Of a stretch of 64,000 bases of DNA, positions 61,188 to 64,000 are shown piece by piece; positions within the stretch are counted from its first letter, which is position 1; each line of letters starts with the position of its first letter. The notes below the pieces were generated by a model that did no database searches, was not told the DNA's origin, and worked only from the letters and a program-made list of their open reading frames with translations. Both the position numbers and the translations under genes were made by a program. Source of the stretch: CAVUWL01 sp963700105 (GTDB lineage: Bacteria > Actinomycetota > Thermoleophilia > Solirubrobacterales > 70-9); NCBI GenBank assembly GCA_963700105.1, contig CAVOWL010000004.1:1240001-1304000 (forward strand). The letters run 5' to 3'.

Positions 61188-63410
61188 TCAGCTCGGCGCG
61201 TTGGGAATGCGGCGAAGAGGAGCGTTGGCGGGACCGCAGCGAGCCGGATCGAGTGACCCCGCGACCCTCCAGACCGTCACCGGGCCGCTGCGCAGAATCG
61301 GTAAAAGCGCGGACTGATCGCGCAACCAGCCCGCCTCGGGTGAGGGAATAGGGCGCTGGGTGTGGATGAAGTTAAGGAAGGGAGCGGTGACCAGGAAGTC
61401 GAGGTCGGCGGCGTTGACGGCTGCGCGAAAGGCGCGGCAGGTCGGGATCGCGTTGAAGGCGCCATGCGCTCCCTTCGCGCCGAGGTAGATGACGCGGTTT
61501 GAGAGCTCGGTGCCGTAGAAGCCATACTGCAGAAACCCCGCGGTCGTTCCGACCAATCCGATCCGGGCACCATCGATCCGGCGGGCCCACCGATAGGCGG
61601 AGTTCAGGTGCATTCCGGGCAGCCCCTTGGCAAAGCGCTCGCGCAGGTAATCGCGCTGCAGCGGGTAACCGACTGCGATCACGACGGCCCCAAGCGCGGC
61701 AGCGCCCGCACCGATGGCAAGGGGCCGAACTCCGCGGCGATGGCCCCAAAGGAGCGCCGCCGGCACCAGCACGAACAACGCGACGAGCGCCCAGGCAAAG
61801 ATCCGCGACGGATCGCGAAGCACCGCGTCGGCGCGGTCGCTGATCACCAAGACGATCACCAGCACGCCGATCAGCACCGACTGGCGGCGCCGTCTGTCAA
61901 ATACCGCCGCCAAAGGCAACAGCACTATCCCGGCCAGCAGTGCCGCTTCGACGTAGCGCACGTTGATCGCGAAGGCGACCGGCGCACCCTGCGCACCGGC
62001 TGCACCAAGCGGCGTGAACAGGTAGGCGATCATGCCGATCAAAGCGACCGCCCCGATCCAGCGAATGACCCGATCGCGGCCCCTGAAAAGGGCAAGCGCG
62101 GCGGCCAGGACGGCCCCCGCCAAGATCAGCGGCCAGAGGGCGCCGAAGGCCTGGTGTAACCCCGGGACAAAGTAGTGGCGCCAGACTCCGAAGTCGGTTG
62201 CGTAATGGGAGATCGCAAAGCCTGGGCGCGCGCTCTGCAGCCGCTCGGGATGTGGCAGGGTAATCGGCCCCAGGTGGGCGATCTCAGGAAGCGGACTGCC
62301 GGCAAACGCGAGGTTTCGCAGGTACCAAAAGCCACCGCCCAAAAGCGCCGGCACGAACCACCACCACGCGGCCGCGCGGCGGCGGCCGCGCGGCGCCAGG
62401 ACCACCACGGCGAGGCTCAGGGCCGCCGCCATCGCCAAGACCGTGACCTTGGTGCCGGCGGCGAGTCCGACCGCGAGCCCGGCCGCGGCGAGCGCCCAGC
62501 CGAGCGGAATCGAGCCTCCCGCCCCGGCCCGCTGGGTTTCTGAGCCACCAGCCTGGCCCTGGGCCCAGAGGTTGACCAGGATCGCGATCGCACCTAGCAA
62601 CAGCGCCGCGGCGGCCAGATCATTCTTGGCCGCCCCCGGCTCGCGCACAATCAGGGTGTGGGAATCGAGGATGATCGCGGCGGCGAGAAGTGTCAGGTGG
62701 CCGCGACCATAGGGCCGACCGATACACCAGGCGGCCAGAAAGGCAAGCGCCAACCAGCCGAAGTTGATGAACAGCGACAGCGTGTCGCGATGGGTCAGCG
62801 CGATCCCCACGGCGTGCAGCAGCTCGGAGTTCTGCGGGTAAAACCAGTTGGTGAAAACCGTGTCGGTGTAGTGCATCGCGGTCAGCGAATGGCTCTGCAC
62901 CATGTCCACCGCAAATGGCATGTGGTACCAGAGTGAGTCGAAGTTGAAGATCCCCCCATCCAGGGCCTGCTTGGTTGTCAGCCCCCAGCGCGCGACGACC
63001 ACCGAGACCACCGCGAGGGAGACCAGATAGCCCAACCGCCCGACCGCTGGCGCTGGCAGGGCGGCCTCATCCTGCCGCGCCCCCGGGGAGCGGGGATCGC
63101 TGCGATCCGAACCCCCGGTGCGCCGCGCCGATCGCCGCAGCGCCGCAGCGCCGCCGAGGAGATATAGACCCGCCGCCAGCAACACCGATACCGCCACCAC
63201 CAGTCCGCCGTAGAAGAGGTTGAAGGTGCCGAGGAGCTCAGAGATCCAGATCAATAGGGCAAGCGCCACGATCGCCTCGAGAAGCCGCGCTGGCGCACCG
63301 TGCCAGGAGGCCAGCAACCTTGCCCGCAGCCAAAAGGCGCTAAATCCAAGCGAGGCGACCAGGGCGATTAGGGCCGCGGCGCTAATCAGGTAGGAGCCGG
63401 CGCTAACCAC
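61188..63410 (-). CDS. Large polytopic membrane protein, glycosyltransferase-C-like
   Basis: The protein is 740 residues with about 14 hydrophobic segments and an extracytoplasmic C-terminal region of about 120 residues. The first large loop has DGGIFNFDSLWYHMPFAVDM with an Asp pair and His, and helices recall ArnT/PMT-type GT-C enzymes that use polyprenyl-phosphate sugars. No exact catalytic signature was found, so the enzyme class is tentative. The start is GTG 63410. It is followed by a ftsB-like gene upstream on the strand (63429), 18 bases away, giving an eno-ftsB-membrane protein order. Confidence 0.65.
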   Translation of the reverse strand: MVSAGSYLISAAALIALVASLGFSAFWLRARLLASWHGAPARLLEAIVALALLIWISELLGTFNLFYGGLVVAVSVLLAAGLYLLGGAAALRRSARRTGGSDRSDPRSPGARQDEAALPAPAVGRLGYLVSLAVVSVVVARWGLTTKQALDGGIFNFDSLWYHMPFAVDMVQSHSLTAMHYTDTVFTNWFYPQNSELLHAVGIALTHRDTLSLFINFGWLALAFLAAWCIGRPYGRGHLTLLAAAIILDSHTLIVREPGAAKNDLAAAALLLGAIAILVNLWAQGQAGGSETQRAGAGGSIPLGWALAAAGLAVGLAAGTKVTVLAMAAALSLAVVVLAPRGRRRAAAWWWFVPALLGGGFWYLRNLAFAGSPLPEIAHLGPITLPHPERLQSARPGFAISHYATDFGVWRHYFVPGLHQAFGALWPLILAGAVLAAALALFRGRDRVIRWIGAVALIGMIAYLFTPLGAAGAQGAPVAFAINVRYVEAALLAGIVLLPLAAVFDRRRRQSVLIGVLVIVLVISDRADAVLRDPSRIFAWALVALFVLVPAALLWGHRRGVRPLAIGAGAAALGAVVIAVGYPLQRDYLRERFAKGLPGMHLNSAYRWARRIDGARIGLVGTTAGFLQYGFYGTELSNRVIYLGAKGAHGAFNAIPTCRAFRAAVNAADLDFLVTAPFLNFIHTQRPIPSPEAGWLRDQSALLPILRSGPVTVWRVAGSLDPARCGPANAPLRRIPNAPS

Positions 63411-63428
63411 CGGGGGCCCCGAAGTGGG

Positions 63429-63773
63429 TCAGTTGAGCCCGCGCACCACGATCGGAACCTCGCCTTCGCCGACCATTCCCTGGGCTCGGGCCCTGCTGTC
63501 GATTACGATCGGGTCTGCTGCCGTTTGGACCAGGTGGTGAAGGTGCGCGTTCTCGTTTAGGAGGCTGTGCAACTGCGCCTTTGCCGCGGTCGTCGCCGTG
63601 TAGGTCTTGACCAAGTCGATCGCCGGATTGAGATAGGAGTAAAGGACAGCGGCGAGCACCAGGGTCAGCGCGACCCGCCCGACCCGATCCCAGTGAACGC
63701 GACTCGCGCCCCCCCTGGCAGCGGGTCGGCGCCGCGCCGCGGGGCGACGGCTGGGCTGGCGGCGTCCGGACAC
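63429..63773 (-). CDS. FtsB/DivIC-like septum formation initiator
   Basis: The protein is 114 residues. A basic Arg-rich N-terminal tail of about 30 residues (cytoplasmic), one membrane helix (VGRVALTLVLAAVLYSYLNP), and a coiled coil (AAKAQLHSLLNENAHLHHLV) typical of FtsB/DivIC follow. It ends with the motif IDSRARAQGMVGEGE, the conserved A-R-x-x-G-M/L-x-x-x-G-E pattern of the family. It would act in the FtsB-FtsL-FtsQ division complex. It follows enolase, the usual neighbour. Confidence 0.85.
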   Translation of the reverse strand: MSGRRQPSRRPAARRRPAARGGASRVHWDRVGRVALTLVLAAVLYSYLNPAIDLVKTYTATTAAKAQLHSLLNENAHLHHLVQTAADPIVIDSRARAQGMVGEGEVPIVVRGLN

Positions 63774-63810
63774 GCCCCTCCCTTTGCGACCCGGGGCCGC
63801 TTTCCTGCAT

Positions 63811-64000
63811 CTAGGTGGACTGCTGGACGAATGCCTGCAGGCCGGGGAATCGTGCGGCGGACCCCAGTTCCTCCTCGATCCGCAGCAGGCGGTTGTACTT
63901 CGCCACGCGGTCTGAACGGGATGGAGCGCCGGTCTTTATCTGACCTGCTCCGGTCGCCACGGCTAGATCGGCGATCGTCGTGTCCTCGGTCTCCCCCGAG
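63811..64000 (-). CDS. eno: Enolase (C-terminal 62 residues, rest beyond window)
   Basis: The minus-strand frame from 64000 reads SGETEDTTIADLAVATGAGQ, IKTGAPSRSDRVAKYNRLLR and IEEELG to a TAG at 63811-63813. SGET, the IKTGAP segment and the RxxKYN motif are diagnostic of enolase. It converts 2-phosphoglycerate to phosphoenolpyruvate. The C-terminus is intact; the start lies outside the window. Confidence 0.95.
   Translation of the reverse strand, partial: SGETEDTTIADLAVATGAGQIKTGAPSRSDRVAKYNRLLRIEEELGSAARFPGLQAFVQQST

Overview
The window is high-GC DNA from an actinobacterium, most likely class Thermoleophilia (Solirubrobacterales-like). This is inferred from base composition, the eno-ftsB order at the right edge, an ECF sigma factor with a long Ala/Pro-rich tail, and small secreted proteins of the AKNSVGTKQIKNG type. 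I have no species assignment.

Layout. 1-2640: an ECF sigma factor translationally coupled to a membrane anti-sigma-like protein cut by the window edge, then an FMN reductase preceded by a 40-codon Trp/Cys-rich ORF, and a GNAT protein. 2640-7100: two TetR/membrane-protein pairs, one with three evenly spaced operators, plus a broken SnoaL gene. 7150-11950: a zinc-uptake locus (His-rich protein, znuA, znuC, two permeases, zur). 12200-18800: a c-di-GMP block (PAS-EAL protein plus sigma region-4 protein) facing a probable c-di-GMP riboswitch that leads an ice-binding-like adhesin and an L,D-transpeptidase, followed by a collagen-like protein and a DUF4333 lipoprotein. 19000-24980: a HipA remnant, a secreted repeat protein, an MMPL transporter and an HxlR regulator. 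25050-29320: vapBC with a decayed serine recombinase, then an unusual hydrolase-glycosyltransferase fusion with its TetR regulator. 29500-42000: many secreted or cell-surface proteins mixed with broken mobile DNA. 42000-51200: a TIR-transmembrane protein, methyltransferase and MFS genes, an RTX-like protein, and an integrated element with a large serine recombinase that ends inside initiator tRNA-fMet. 51300-64000: conserved chromosomal genes (ppx/gppA-like, TPP enzyme, tRNA-Leu, sigma factor, R2lox-like oxidase, MBL hydrolase, rhomboid-like, class I aldolase, ftsB-like, eno).

The recurring theme is repeated use of the tRNA-fMet 3' end as an integration site. One intact recombinase element sits at tRNA-fMet (48286-51208). 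A second, decayed element carries vapBC and is bounded by direct repeats of the tRNA end (25080-26378). Further scars lie at about 1313, 11949 and 42006. In the two elements with a recognisable recombinase start, the gene directly upstream (VapC, or a papain/transglutaminase-like protein) overlaps that start by ATGA. This points to a compact cargo-integrase module. Starts, domain limits and family names come from reading the sequence only; no database search was run.
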